DNA of 64,000 nucleotides from Anaplasma phagocytophilum str. Webster (GTDB taxonomy: Bacteria > Pseudomonadota > Alphaproteobacteria > Rickettsiales > Anaplasmataceae). Within the stretch, counting starts at the first letter, position 1. The number at the start of each line of letters is the position of its first letter. The notes beneath the pieces were generated by a model. That model saw only the letters and a program-made list of their open reading frames with translations, had not been told where the DNA came from and made no database searches. Made by a program: the position numbers and the translations under genes. This document shows positions 38,895-49,019 of this stretch, in pieces. The DNA is taken from assembly GCF_000964685.1 (NCBI RefSeq), contig NZ_LANS01000001.1:620001-684000 (forward strand), in the 5' to 3' direction.

Positions 38895-40313
38895 CTATAA
38901 CGCGTAATAATTAGAAAACTCCACTGGATGCGGATGAATACGTAACTCATGAGCTTCCTGCCTCTTCAGCTTGATATAAGCATCTATTTGGTCATTAGTG
39001 AAAACACCACCTTCTACAAGAAACCCTCTGTCCTTGTCTAGAGCTTCTAAAGCCTCTTCCAGCGAGAAACAAACTGATGACAAACCTCGAACTTCGTCCT
39101 CACTCATGTCATATAATGACCTACCCTGCACCTCTGGCGGCATAATCTTGTTCTTTATACCATCCAACCCAGCCATCAGCTGCGATGCAAAACACAAGTA
39201 TGGATTCGCCAACGGATCCGGAAATCTCACTTCTATACGACGCGCTGCAACACTATTACTCGGCACAAAAGGCACCCGTACAGCTGCCGAACGATTTCCA
39301 TGAGAATACGCAAGCCACGTTGGAGCCTCAAAATTCGGCACAAGACGCTTGTAACTGTTAGTAGACGGATTAGCAAAAGCATTCAGCGCCTTTCCATGGG
39401 CAAGAATACCCCCAATATAGTAAAGACACGTATCTGAAAGCCCAGCTGTACCGTTATCACCGGCAAATATGTTATTACCATCCTTCCATAATGATTGATG
39501 GCAATGCATACCGCTACCGTTATCACCAACCACCGGCTTAGGCATGAAAGTGACGCTTTTTCCGTATGAGCCCACCACATTTCTAAGCACATACTTACAC
39601 TTCTGCACACTATCCGCAGCAGCAACTAACTCGTTATGATGGAACCCAACTTCACACTGCGATGAAGCCACTTCATGATGGTGAAGCAACGGCTTAACGC
39701 CTACTTCATCTAGCATAGAAAGCACTTCAGAACGCATGTCGTGAGAAGAGTCCATCGGTGAAGAACAGAGATAACCACCTCTTTCCTTTAAGCCATATCC
39801 ATGACTTGAGTCAAACCTCTTCGACGCTCCAGATGAGCTCTCTACCGATGTTAATTTGAAAAACGAATTATGTGACTCTGCTGCAAAGCGCACACGATCA
39901 AAAACAAAAAACTCAACTTCGGGCCCAAAAAAGCACTTGTCAGCGATGGACTTTGACACCAGGTAGTGATGAGCCTTACGTGCCGTATACCTTGGATCAC
40001 GTGAATAGTCAGTCCGGTCACCAGGACAAACAACATTACAGATTACAGACAACGTCGCCTGCGCAGAGAAAGGATCTACAAACGCAGTGCTTATATCAGG
40101 CACCAGAAGCATATCAGACGCCTCGATGGGCTGCCATCCTGGAACTGAAGAACTGTCAAAAGCAACACCAGATGTGAAAACTCCTGGATCTAAGAAATTG
40201 GTGCTATGAGTGATATGATACCACCTTCCTAGCAAGTCAGTGAACCGCCAATCTATGAATTTTATTCCGTGCTTTTCTACATAGTCCAGCAAGTCTTTTG
40301 TGAATAGGAACAT
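38895..40313 (-). CDS. glnA: Glutamine synthetase type I
   Basis: GlnA makes glutamine from glutamate, ammonia and ATP. The 472-residue protein has the beta-grasp N-domain (IKFIDWRFTDLLGRW), the catalytic signature GNGSGMH-type segment (VVGDNGSGMHCHQSLW), the ATP-binding NSYKRLVPNFEAP, and AVRVP. Tyr in RSLYDMS corresponds to the adenylylation site of the GSI-beta type. The ATG at 40313 is preferred to the TTG two codons earlier. About 200 bp downstream separate it from the prenyl synthase gene on the same strand. Confidence 0.96.
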   Translation of the reverse strand: MFLFTKDLLDYVEKHGIKFIDWRFTDLLGRWYHITHSTNFLDPGVFTSGVAFDSSSVPGWQPIEASDMLLVPDISTAFVDPFSAQATLSVICNVVCPGDRTDYSRDPRYTARKAHHYLVSKSIADKCFFGPEVEFFVFDRVRFAAESHNSFFKLTSVESSSGASKRFDSSHGYGLKERGGYLCSSPMDSSHDMRSEVLSMLDEVGVKPLLHHHEVASSQCEVGFHHNELVAAADSVQKCKYVLRNVVGSYGKSVTFMPKPVVGDNGSGMHCHQSLWKDGNNIFAGDNGTAGLSDTCLYYIGGILAHGKALNAFANPSTNSYKRLVPNFEAPTWLAYSHGNRSAAVRVPFVPSNSVAARRIEVRFPDPLANPYLCFASQLMAGLDGIKNKIMPPEVQGRSLYDMSEDEVRGLSSVCFSLEEALEALDKDRGFLVEGGVFTNDQIDAYIKLKRQEAHELRIHPHPVEFSNYYAL

Positions 40314-40493
40314 AACCAAGGTCCCGAAGATATTGGTAAACGAAATTCCTTAGAGCTTAACAAATTTCTAATGACGTGGCAACATTGGTAAAGAGTCACT
40401 TGATAGCAATATTTTTTCAGAAAGTGTGTAGCATAAGGTTTTTGACTTTATGCTGCAAAGGCGTTACCATGGGGGGAATGTTTTTGCTTACAG

Positions 40494-40565
40494 GGTCCTG
40501 TAGCTCAGTGGTAGAGCAGGTGGCTTTTAATCACCGTGTCGCGCGTTCGATTCGCGCTGGGACCA
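40494..40565 (+). tRNA. tRNA-Lys (anticodon TTT)
   Basis: A complete cloverleaf: acceptor GGTCCTG/TGGGACC, anticodon stem GGTGG/TCACC with loop CTTTTAA, T-arm GCGCG TTCGATT CGCGC, discriminator A. It lies 39 bp before tyrS on the same strand. Its U34 is a likely substrate of MnmE. Confidence 0.97.
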
Positions 40566-40604
40566 CTCTACGTTATTGTTGTGCTTGTGACGGCTTCTTA
40601 ACAG

Positions 40605-41843
40605 ATGGAATTTAATTCAGAATTTCTGGCTACTCTTTGTGCGCGGGGTTACCTGCACCAACTCACTGATGCTACAGCTTTAGACGGTATAATGAGCTCC
40701 GGGGCAGTCACCGCGTATATTGGCTTTGATTGTACGGCTAATAGCCTACATATTGGAAGCTTGATGCAGATTATGCTTCTCAGGTATCTTCAAAGATTCG
40801 GACACAAGCCCATCGTGCTTTTGGGAGGTGCCACTACCAAGGTAGGTGATCCTTCCGGGAAGGAGAAAACAAGAGCCATGCTCTCCGAAGATAACATATC
40901 TGCAAATAAAGAGGGCATACTAAGAGTAATTAAAAAATTTCTGTCAGAGGACGTTGTAGTTGTAGATAACGCCGAATGGCTTGGTAACTATGGTTATCTG
41001 GATTTTTTAAGGGAAATTGGTAGTAAATTCTCAGTAAACGTGATGCTAGGGCTTGAGAGCGTAAAGAGTCGCCTCAGCAGGGATCAACAATTAAGTTTTT
41101 TGGAATTTAGCTACGTGCTGCTTCAGTCATACGATTTTGTGGAACTACACAAAAGATATGGTTGTATTTTGCAGATAGGTGGGTCCGATCAATGGGGTAA
41201 TATCGTCAGTGGTATTGATCTGGCAAGAAAGATGGGGTGTCCACAGCTCTACGGAGTGACCACTCCACTGCTGCTTAATAGTTCTGGAGCTAAAATGGGG
41301 AAGACAGCCGATGGCGCCATCTGGTTGGATGAAACTTTGTATAGTCCCTATAATTATTGGCAGTATTTTCGTAATGTTCCCGATCAAGACGTAGGCCGAT
41401 TGCTTAGATTGTTTACGGAACTGCCTCTTAGTGAAATAGAGAGGTTGGAAGCCTTGAAAGGAGAGGAACTGAATGAGGCAAAAAAGATATTGGCCACAGC
41501 GGTAACTAGTATATGCCACGGTGCTGAGGTGGCTCTGCAAGTTGAGAATCAAGCACTAAAAGTTTTCGAACACAACGATCATGATGAACTGCGCAGTATT
41601 ACCTTTAGTAGAAAGACTCTAGGCCAGGGAATCCCTATTTCCAAGTTGCTCCATATGTGGGGGCTTGAGGAGAGTATTAGTGCTGGGCGAAGGCTCATCA
41701 GGGGAGGTGGATGTAAAATTAATGGTGGTGTTGTCTTAGATGAAGAGAAGCTCTTGAATTGCGGAGATTTTGACGATAACGGTGGATATGTTGCTGTATT
41801 TTGTGGTAAAAAACGTCGTCTTAAGGTAGTATTAGAAGACTAA
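40605..41843 (+). CDS. tyrS: Tyrosyl-tRNA synthetase
   Basis: TyrRS is a class I synthetase. The 412 residues show the HIGH motif as HIGS at 49-52, the tyrosine-binding QIGGSDQWGNI, the KMSKS motif as KMGKT near 230, and a C-terminal S4-like RNA-binding domain (about 345-405). This is the common bacterial TyrRS type. The gene begins 39 bp after tRNA-Lys; co-transcription is likely. Confidence 0.97.
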   Translation: MEFNSEFLATLCARGYLHQLTDATALDGIMSSGAVTAYIGFDCTANSLHIGSLMQIMLLRYLQRFGHKPIVLLGGATTKVGDPSGKEKTRAMLSEDNISANKEGILRVIKKFLSEDVVVVDNAEWLGNYGYLDFLREIGSKFSVNVMLGLESVKSRLSRDQQLSFLEFSYVLLQSYDFVELHKRYGCILQIGGSDQWGNIVSGIDLARKMGCPQLYGVTTPLLLNSSGAKMGKTADGAIWLDETLYSPYNYWQYFRNVPDQDVGRLLRLFTELPLSEIERLEALKGEELNEAKKILATAVTSICHGAEVALQVENQALKVFEHNDHDELRSITFSRKTLGQGIPISKLLHMWGLEESISAGRRLIRGGGCKINGGVVLDEEKLLNCGDFDDNGGYVAVFCGKKRRLKVVLED

Positions 41844-42132
41844 TAGCAGCATCGCGTCAGTAAGGCTCTTTTTCACGCATTTAGATATGCATTTATGACC
41901 TGCAATGTGGAGTATAGCGTAATTCAGCTGTGGTTTCGCAGGCTTTCGTGTCTGAGTGCAGGTTTTGAGGTTGTGTTCAATACCATAGTTATTAGTAGCT
42001 GAAGTGAGAAGTGCTGTGTCGAACTGAAGGATACGTTTGCATTATGCGGGATTAGTTGCGGTATATTGCAGCGATTAGTAGTAAAGCGCAGCATGTAGTT
42101 GTATTATCATAATAAATGTCGAGTTAACTCCT

Positions 42133-43377
42133 ATGATAGATTACGAGGAAGTGTTTCGTGAGAGAATCAATGGCATAAAAGAAGAAGGTAGATACCGAGA
42201 GTTTACGGGGTTTCGTCGTGTTCCTGGTAGGTTTCCATATGCTATTGAGTGCCAAACAGAGCGGGTAGTTACGCTATGGTGCAGTAATGATTATCTAGGA
42301 ATGAGCCAGCACGAAAGCGTGTTATCTGCTGCTAGGAACCTAAATGTTAATGTGGGTGCTGGGGGCACTAGAAATATTTCCGGTACTACTGAGGAAGTTA
42401 TTGAGCTCGAACGTTCTCTTGCAGATCTACATAACAAACCTGCAGCATTGGCCTTTGTGTGTGGTTACGTTGCGAATCAGACAAGTATAAGCACTATTTT
42501 GGCCACAATTCCGGATGTTGTGGTTTTTTCAGATGAGAAAAATCACTCTTCCATGATTGAGGGAATACGCGCTGGTAACAGAGTCAAACACATCTTCAGA
42601 CATAATGATGTAGAACATTTGGAGAGTTTGCTAAAGGCCGCAGGGGCTAGTCCTAAGATTATACTCTTTGAGTCCGTATACTCTATGGATGGGGATATAG
42701 CTCCTATCAAGGAAATATGTGACTTGGCCAGCAAGTACAATGCTATAACGTATCTCGATGAGGTACACGCTGTAGGGTTATATGGTGCTCGTGGGGGAGG
42801 CATATCAGAGATGGAAGGCCTTGCAGATAGGATTTCCGTTATACAGGGCACCTTATCTAAGGCTTTTGGAGTTATGGGAGGCTATGTTGCGGCATCAAAG
42901 AGCCTTGTGGATGTTATCAGGAGTTTTGCTCCTGGATTCATATTTACTACGGCTATATCACCGTTGATAGCTGCGTCTGCTCGTGCAAGTGTTGAGCATT
43001 TAAAAAACAGTAATATAGAACGAGAGAAGCATAGGGAAGTTATAGCCAAAGTGAAGAGTGCTTTGCTGCAGGCTGGTATTGAGTTTCTTATGACGGACAC
43101 TCATATAATTCCTGTTATCATAGGGGATGCAACGATATGCAAGCAAGTTTCACAAGCTCTGTTGCGTGACCATGGAATATATATTCAATCCATTAATTAC
43201 CCTACTGTGCCATTGGGGACTGAGAGGCTCAGAATCACACCTACCCCGTACCATACTGATGAAATGATAGATCACTTAGTCAAAGGGCTACAGGAAGTGT
43301 TTTCGAGGTTTTCGGTACCTGCGGGAAGGAGTTATGCATATTTTGAGGCATTAGGTAAGTTAAAAGAAAGTCGTTAG
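42133..43377 (+). CDS. hemA: 5-aminolevulinate synthase
   Basis: ALAS condenses glycine and succinyl-CoA to 5-aminolevulinate, the first step of the alphaproteobacterial (C4) haem pathway. The 414-residue PLP enzyme has CSNDYLGM near 50, [10 protein letters not shown] near 75, the cofactor-binding [10 protein letters not shown] at 209-218 and the Schiff-base Lys243 in TLSKAFG. Length and motifs are typical. It connects central carbon (citrate synthase at 53.5 kb) with cytochrome maturation (ccmF at 16 kb). Confidence 0.97.
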   Translation: MIDYEEVFRERINGIKEEGRYREFTGFRRVPGRFPYAIECQTERVVTLWCSNDYLGMSQHESVLSAARNLNVNVGAGGTRNISGTTEEVIELERSLADLHNKPAALAFVCGYVANQTSISTILATIPDVVVFSDEKNHSSMIEGIRAGNRVKHIFRHNDVEHLESLLKAAGASPKIILFESVYSMDGDIAPIKEICDLASKYNAITYLDEVHAVGLYGARGGGISEMEGLADRISVIQGTLSKAFGVMGGYVAASKSLVDVIRSFAPGFIFTTAISPLIAASARASVEHLKNSNIEREKHREVIAKVKSALLQAGIEFLMTDTHIIPVIIGDATICKQVSQALLRDHGIYIQSINYPTVPLGTERLRITPTPYHTDEMIDHLVKGLQEVFSRFSVPAGRSYAYFEALGKLKESR

Positions 43378-43448
43378 TCATGTGTATGGGCAAAGGGTAT
43401 TCAGATACGTGGTTAGGCTTACACTAGCGAATAAGTCAGGGTGGCGCT

Positions 43449-43503
43449 AGGCAAGTATATCCATACCTAAAAGGATGAAAAGAGTGTAAAGCTTGAGTCT
43501 CAT
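43449..43503 (+). pseudogene. Short p44 fragment
   Basis: This encodes [18 protein letters not shown] of P44 with one base inserted in the AAAGGATGAAA run. There is no other p44 sequence on either side. The rest of 43378-43673 has no gene. Confidence 0.75.
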
Positions 43504-43673
43504 GGTATGACAGTTGCACAGCCACCACGCTAGCATAGCAAGAAGACTCACTATGAGTCATCCATGAGATATACGTAATTCCACGGAATATTATCGTGCT
43601 AATATATATGTAATTTAAGCAAGTTTATTGGGAGCAACGGAGATCATTATACTTCTACCTTCTTTTACGAAGG

Positions 43674-44669
43674 GTGATCTTCCTTTTTCGAAGTAAGCTA
43701 TTTTTAGGAAGCGTAATGATGTCGTTAGCTATAGTCATGGCTGGGAATGATGTCAGGGCTCATGATGACGTTAGCGCTTTGGAGACTGGTGGTGCGGGAT
43801 GTTTCTATGTTGGTTTGGATTACAGTCCAGCGTTTAGCAAGATAAGAGATTTTAGTATAAGGGAGAGTAACGGAGAGACTAAGGCAGTATATCCATACTT
43901 AAAGGATGGAAAGAGTGTAAAGCTAGAGTCTAACAAGTTTGACTGGAACACACCTGATCCTCGGATTGGGTTTAAGGACAACATGCTTGTAGCTATGGAA
44001 GGCAGTGTTGGTTATGGTATTGGTGGTGCCAGGGTTGAGCTTGAGATTGGTTACGAGCGCTTCAAGACCAAGGGTATTAGAGATAGTGGTAGTAAGGAAG
44101 ATGAAGCTGATACAGTATATCTACTAGCTAAGGAGTTAGCTTATGATGTTGTTACTGGACAGACTGATAAGCTTACTGCTGCTCTGGCCAAGACCTCCGG
44201 TAAAGATATCGTTCAGTTTGCGAATGCTGTGAAAATTTCCAGCCCTGAAATTGATGGGAAGGTTTGTAGTAAGGGATATGCTGCGGTAGGTACAGCGCAG
44301 GGAAAGGAGTACGCGAGAGTACCGGATGATAGTAGCAGCGCGGGGAAAACTGCACAGTGTAGTGGGCTGAATAAAAGCGATGCGAAAAATGAGCACAAGT
44401 TTTTGAGTAAGTTTGTCAGCCTTACAGGCGTGAACGAAGGGGAAAACTGGCCGACGGGAAGTGGGGCAACGAGTAGTAATACTACGGTTGTTAAGGGCTC
44501 CACTAATAGCAACGCCAAAGCCGTGGCTACAGACCTGATAAATCTTAATAGTGACGAAAAAACCATAGTAGCAGGGTTACTTGCTAAAACTATTGAAGGC
44601 GGTGAGGTTGTTGAGATTAGGGCCGTTTCTTCTACTTCTGTGATGGTCCATTTCTGTGATGGTGCTTGA
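43674..44669 (+). CDS. p44: P44/Msp2 family copy, altered start and 3'-truncated (QC class)
   Basis: The N-terminus reads MIFLF followed by [11 protein letters not shown], so the first codons were replaced, but a signal peptide remains. One conserved tyrosine is a cysteine (AGCFYVGL). The hypervariable region has QCSGLNKS and NWPTG. Homology stops at VSSTSVMV, followed by HFCDGA and a stop; the CTGTGATGGT bases are repeated at the joint (about 44637-44660). The last 110 residues are missing. Confidence 0.9.
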   Translation: MIFLFRSKLFLGSVMMSLAIVMAGNDVRAHDDVSALETGGAGCFYVGLDYSPAFSKIRDFSIRESNGETKAVYPYLKDGKSVKLESNKFDWNTPDPRIGFKDNMLVAMEGSVGYGIGGARVELEIGYERFKTKGIRDSGSKEDEADTVYLLAKELAYDVVTGQTDKLTAALAKTSGKDIVQFANAVKISSPEIDGKVCSKGYAAVGTAQGKEYARVPDDSSSAGKTAQCSGLNKSDAKNEHKFLSKFVSLTGVNEGENWPTGSGATSSNTTVVKGSTNSNAKAVATDLINLNSDEKTIVAGLLAKTIEGGEVVEIRAVSSTSVMVHFCDGA

Positions 44670-44794
44670 ACTTTGGTTATACTGGTTATTTTGAGGTATT
44701 GGGGAGTTATTCCACAATGATATAATTTCAATACTCCATTGTAAGAGCATCCTTCAGTTCCGAGATACTGGTAAGTGTTCCCATTATCTATGAA

Positions 44795-44881
44795 TCGCTA
44801 GGTATACCAAGCCTACGTACGTAATAAATCTTATTATTAGATAAAGAGTATAAGGGATAGAGGAAAAGTATTATTAGAGAG
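44795..44881. repeat. Connector D, copy 2
   Basis: This is nearly identical to 33951-34046 and likewise runs into p44 through GAGGATGAAACAG. Confidence 0.82.
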
Positions 44882-45535
44882 GATGAAACAGTATATCTAC
44901 TAGCTAAGGAGTTAGCTTATGATGTTGTTACTGGGCAGACTGATAAGCTTACTGCCGCTCTTGCTAAGACCTCCGGTAAAGATATTGTTCAGTTTGCCAA
45001 TGCTGTGAAAATTTCTCATCCCAAAATTGATGAGCAGGTTTGTAGTAAGAATCATACAGTTTTGAACCCGAGTCAGGGAACGACTTATGACTCAGATCCA
45101 AAACAGGAACAGAACAAGATTGCTCAGTGTAGTGGTTTCGGAGGAGCTGCTGGAGAAAAACAAGCTCTTTTGAGTACGTTTGCGAGTGCTGTGAAGTTGG
45201 GAGAGGGTAAAAATTGGCCTACCGGTCAGGCTGGGAAGAGCGGTAGTGGTCCTGTGGTGGGTGCACCTAATAGTAATGCCAACGCAGTAGCTAAAGACCT
45301 AGTAGCTCTTAATCGTGAAGAAAAAACCATAGTAGCAGGGTTGCTAGCTAAAACTATTGAAGGTGGTGAGGTTGTTGAGATTAGGGCGGTTTCTTCTACT
45401 TCTGTGATGGTTAATGCTTGTTATGATCTTCTTAGTGAAGGTTTAGGCGTTGTTCCTTATGCTTGCGTTGGTCTCGGTGGTAACTTCGTGGGGGTTGTTG
45501 ATGGCACGACGCGGCGTTACACAATCCGTCCTTGA
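44882..45535 (+). pseudogene. p44: p44 copy lacking both ends (QC class)
   Basis: One frame runs from TVYLLAKEL through a QCSGFGG/NWPTG hypervariable region to VVDG, then into connector B-like sequence (TTACACAATCC) and a stop at 45535. Its KNHTVLN segment recurs in the 49.0-50.1 kb copy. Confidence 0.9.
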
Positions 45536-45604
45536 CCTGAATACTCTAGTTAAGCACTAGGCAAAATTAGTGATGGATTTGAGGTTATGGAATTAGTTCA
45601 GGGG

Positions 45605-45860
45605 TAGCAGATTGTCCATAGCGTCCGTGCTGCGGGTGTACGTTACAGTAATCTAATATCTGAGACTTTTGGTGCTATTATCAGGCACCTGGTTTATGCC
45701 AGGATAAGTTATCTAAGATATCATTTCATATGTTATGGGAAATCACATAACTCTATGGAGATTAGCTTGCTTTCTTCTGCCCCTCATTAGAACCTGAGGT
45801 GCGTTTATACCCCTTCTGCTGAGATCAACCTTGTGATGGTTATTGCTGACACGTTGTGAA
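45605..45860 (+). repeat. Third copy of the ~207-bp repeat of 5.2-5.6 kb
   Basis: The stretch CTAATATCTGAGACTTTTGG, TTATCTAAGATATCATTTCA and GAGATTAG..TTTCTTCTGCCC matches 5457-5590 in order. After it, GAGATCAACCTTGTGATGGTTATTGCTGAC (split by substitutions) looks like eroded p44 EIRAV..SVMVNAC codons. Confidence 0.7.
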
Positions 45861-46328
45861 GTTTCATCTGTGCGACCTCTAAAATATATGGCTGCAGTAC
45901 TGTAAAGCTGTTCGGAATATAGATTTGGTTCCGATACTACAATAGATAGTGAGTGGGTAATCTCAAGCTCCTCCATTCAGTGATCTTGTACCCTATTATC
46001 AGGTACATTGGCGTCTTTATATAAATTATCTGACCCTAAAGTGTGTACCACAGGCTGCAAGGCTCATGTCTAGAGTACCTGCGTTATGTTTACCTAGTGA
46101 GTTTTCATCACCAAGTATCATGTTTATTTTATAGGAATGTATTATGAGATAAATCAGGAAAAAAGCTTAGGGGTTGTTCCGTATACTTGCAGAATATACT
46201 CACAATTTAAGTTATGAAATATACTTAAGATACTATAAATTTTAGGAATTTAATCCATGAGTCTTCCACACCATCGGTTTATATGTTAAACTCCAGCGTA
46301 TTTTTTATGATTAGTCAAAAGGATTACT
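45861..46328. other. Intergenic region upstream of msp4
   Basis: I see no gene in it. The AT-rich 130 bp before msp4 should hold its promoter, and AAAAGGA lies eight bases before the ATG as ribosome-binding site. Confidence 0.4.
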
Positions 46329-47177
46329 ATGAATTACAGAGAATTGCTTGTAGGGAGCCTATCTGCGGCCGCAGTATGTGCCTGCTCCCTTTTAATTAGT
46401 GGATCCTCATTTGCGTATTCAGGCAATAATGATGCGTCTGATGTTAGCGGTGTTATGAACGGCAGCTTTTACGTAAGTGGTAGCTACAGTCCGTCATTTC
46501 CTTCTATATCTTCATTTGCTATTAGTGAGTCTGACAGGGGAGGATCTTACGTAAAAGGTTATAACAAGAATTTGAGCACGTTGAATGTTTCAGATCCTGC
46601 CAGCTTCACGCAACATGATCCCTCATTCAAGTTCGCTAAGAGTTTACTAACATCTTTTGACGGTGCAACTGGCTATGCTATTGGCGGAGCTAGAGTGGAA
46701 GTTGAAGTTGGATATAAAAAGTTTGAAACGCTCGCTGAAAGTGACTACAAGCATGTAGAATCACATAATTTTGTTGCTGTGGGTCGTGACGCGACATTAA
46801 CTCCAGACAACTTCTTTGTAATGAAAATAGACAGCGTCAAAGATATATCTGTAATGCTTAACGCTTGTTACGACGTTATGCATACTGACTTGCCTGTATC
46901 TCCTTACATGTGTGCTGGGTTAGGGGCGAGCTTTATTAATATCGCCGATCACGTTACAAGTAAGTTGGCTTATAGAGGAAAGGTAGGCGTAAGTTACAAG
47001 CTTACTCCTGAAATATCTTTAATAGCTGGAGGTTTTTACCACGGAATTTTCGATGAACAGTATGCAGGTATTCCCGCTAGTAACCGTGTAAACATAGCAG
47101 GTGGTGCTGCAGCCAAGGTAAAGGCAAATATAGCTAGTTACGGCTTCAACATAGGAGCAAGATTTGCTTTCAATTAA
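46329..47177 (+). CDS. msp4: Msp4-type outer membrane protein (Surface_Ag_2 / OMP-1 superfamily)
   Basis: This is a conserved, single-copy surface beta-barrel related to A. marginale Msp4 and to P44. It has 282 residues with a clear signal peptide (MNYRELLVGSLSAAAV to GSSFA), GSFYVSGSYSPSFPSI near the mature start, AIGGARVEVEVGYKKF, VMLNACYDV, AGLGASFI and the terminal GARFAFN typical of outer membrane insertion. Unlike p44 it has no hypervariable region and is intact, with its own ribosome-binding site and a strong hairpin afterwards. The base composition resembles the housekeeping genes. Confidence 0.95.
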   Translation: MNYRELLVGSLSAAAVCACSLLISGSSFAYSGNNDASDVSGVMNGSFYVSGSYSPSFPSISSFAISESDRGGSYVKGYNKNLSTLNVSDPASFTQHDPSFKFAKSLLTSFDGATGYAIGGARVEVEVGYKKFETLAESDYKHVESHNFVAVGRDATLTPDNFFVMKIDSVKDISVMLNACYDVMHTDLPVSPYMCAGLGASFINIADHVTSKLAYRGKVGVSYKLTPEISLIAGGFYHGIFDEQYAGIPASNRVNIAGGAAAKVKANIASYGFNIGARFAFN

Positions 47178-47187
47178 CTGATGGTGA

Positions 47188-47226
47188 ACATGTGGTAAAG
47201 AACTGGCAAAGCTTTACCACATGTTA
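47188..47226 (+). terminator. Terminator of msp4
   Basis: A perfect 14-bp stem (47188-47201 with 47213-47226, AACATGTGGTAAAG and complement) with an 11-nt loop begins 11 bases after the stop codon. No U-tract follows, so it may act as an RNA 3'-end stabiliser as well. Confidence 0.7.
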
Positions 47227-47864
47227 GACTAAATAAGCGCACTACAGAGCCTTAAGAGATGTCATAATTGTGCTGACGGCATGATCGCATTTGTTTCAAT
47301 ATCTAAGCAGCTGCTGAGGTTTTTGCAATAAGATATTCCCTTCCCAGAAACACTGATTAACATTCAACCTTATTAAATAAGAGTGCATCGGGTAAGCTGC
47401 AAGCATGAGGAACAACACTGAGGCTTTTTCCTTATACCATTGGTCTTGTTTTTAACAAGTAAGAGTTACTGCGTATACCCTTATTTATATCTACACAGAG
47501 ATTCATAGATAATGGGAATACTTTTCAGTGTTTTCGAATCGGAATCGTATTGCAGCGAAATATTGCATAGTTTTATATGTGCACCCTTATAACATCTCCA
47601 GAGACTGTAAGACAGCTGGAACCTGTGATACGCTAAATACCATCCTCATGAGCCACAGATTAGCTTCCTCTCGAAGTACAGATAACCTCTGTAAAGTTTT
47701 AGAGGAGATTCCTAGATAGCAAGTATTTTTCATGATGGGTAAGAGCGTAAAGCCACTGTACGGACCTACTAAGTATGGTGAATCGCTGATCGTAGTTTGT
47801 TTCACGAGTGGTGCAGCACTAATTTGCCTAGTTACTTCACTTACCTTAACTAGGGTATTCAGAG
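47227..47864. repeat. Connectors C and B with extension, before a p44 copy
   Basis: 47227-47435 shows nothing. At 47440-47490 the minus strand has a decayed connector C with a few p44 KTKGIRD codons. At 47500-47640 it carries the block shared with 33820-33945, and at 47640-47890 connector B, nearly identical to 14515-14774. The order seen here is the mirror image of 32.9-34.0 kb. Confidence 0.75.
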
Positions 47865-48959
47865 TTAAAGATGGTTTGTGTAATGAATTCCATCAACAAC
47901 GCCCACGAAGTTACCACCGAGACCAACACAAGCATAAGGGACAACACCTAAACCTTCACTAAGAAGATCATAACAAGCATTGACCATCACAGAAGTAGAA
48001 GAAACCGCCCTGATTTCAATAACCTCACCACCTTCAATAGTTTTAGCTAGTAACCCTGCTACTATGGTTTTTTCTTCAGGGGTTAGCTCCTGTACTAGGT
48101 CTTTAGCTACGGCTTTGGCGTTGTCGTTCGTGACAGGTTTTGGAGTTCCCGTGCCGCTTGAAGTTGGCCAGTTTTTACTACCATCCTCTTTCAGCGTTGC
48201 CCTGATAAAATCCCTAAAAACCTGCCCAGTTTCACTTACATTCGCACCACTGTTTGTTATCGTAGAACTACCATTGTCACCGCACAAAGACGTTCTCCCC
48301 TCACTTGCCCCCTTCGTGTGCGTTTCGTCACTATATAACGGAAATTTCTTCGAGCTATCCGCCTTCGTCTTACAAACCTTCCCATCAATAGTAGGATGAG
48401 AAACCCCAACCGCCTTAGCAAACTGGACAAAGTCTTTCCCGGAGGTCTTAGCAAGAGCAGCAGCAAGGTTATCAGTCTGCCCAGAAACAACATCATAAGC
48501 TAACTCCTTAGCTAGTAGATATACTGTATCAGCTTCATCTTCCTTACTACCACTATCTCTAATACCCTTGGTCTTGAAGCGCTCGTAACCAATCTCAAGC
48601 TCAACCCTGGCACCACCAATACCATAACCAACACTGCCTTCCATAGCTACAAGCATGTTGTCCTTAAACCCAATCCGAGGATCAGGAGTGTTCCAGTCAA
48701 ACTTGTGTGACTCTAGCTTTACACTCTTTCCATCCTTTAAGTATGGATATACTGCCTTAGTCTCTCCGTTACTCTCCCTTATACTAAAATCTCTTATCTT
48801 GCTAAACGCTGGACTGTAATCCAAACCAACATAGAAATATCCCGCACCACCAGTCTCCAAAGCGCTAACGTCATCATGAGCCCTGACATCATTCCCAGCC
48901 ATGACTATAGCCATAGACATCATTACGCTTCCTAAAAATAGCTTACTTCTAGATCTCAT
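47865..48959 (-). CDS. p44: P44/Msp2 family copy, intact start, cut at VVDG (LC class)
   Basis: It has the canonical [14 protein letters not shown] start with AGGGAG, the full N-terminal half, an LC-class hypervariable region (SLCGDNG, NWPTS) and conserved sequence up to VVDG at about 47891, then eleven bases of connector B give IHYTNHL and a stop. The ending is identical to that of the copy at 14750-15682. It lies downstream of the third palindromic spacer. It is probably a silent donor. Confidence 0.92.
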   Translation of the reverse strand: MRSRSKLFLGSVMMSMAIVMAGNDVRAHDDVSALETGGAGYFYVGLDYSPAFSKIRDFSIRESNGETKAVYPYLKDGKSVKLESHKFDWNTPDPRIGFKDNMLVAMEGSVGYGIGGARVELEIGYERFKTKGIRDSGSKEDEADTVYLLAKELAYDVVSGQTDNLAAALAKTSGKDFVQFAKAVGVSHPTIDGKVCKTKADSSKKFPLYSDETHTKGASEGRTSLCGDNGSSTITNSGANVSETGQVFRDFIRATLKEDGSKNWPTSSGTGTPKPVTNDNAKAVAKDLVQELTPEEKTIVAGLLAKTIEGGEVIEIRAVSSTSVMVNACYDLLSEGLGVVPYACVGLGGNFVGVVDGIHYTNHL

Positions 48960-48976
48960 ATACTAACTCCCTAATA

Positions 48977-49007
48977 GAAGCGGGGTAAGTTTGACTTACC
49001 CCGCTTC
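48977..49007. repeat. Palindrome in the 60-bp p44-p44 spacer, copy 3
   Basis: This is identical to 13387-13417, again between an FGVRFAF stop (49020) and an MRSRSKL start (48959) on the minus strand. Confidence 0.9.
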
Positions 49008-49019
49008 CAACAAACCACC

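Noticed and set aside
40605-41843. KMSKS motif of TyrRS reads KMGKT
   Set aside because: Variants of this motif are normal in bacterial TyrRS; not a sign of lost function.
45743-45976. 77-residue minus-strand frame
   Set aside because: It lies in the third copy of the ~207-bp repeat and over eroded p44 codons; no start signal or family.
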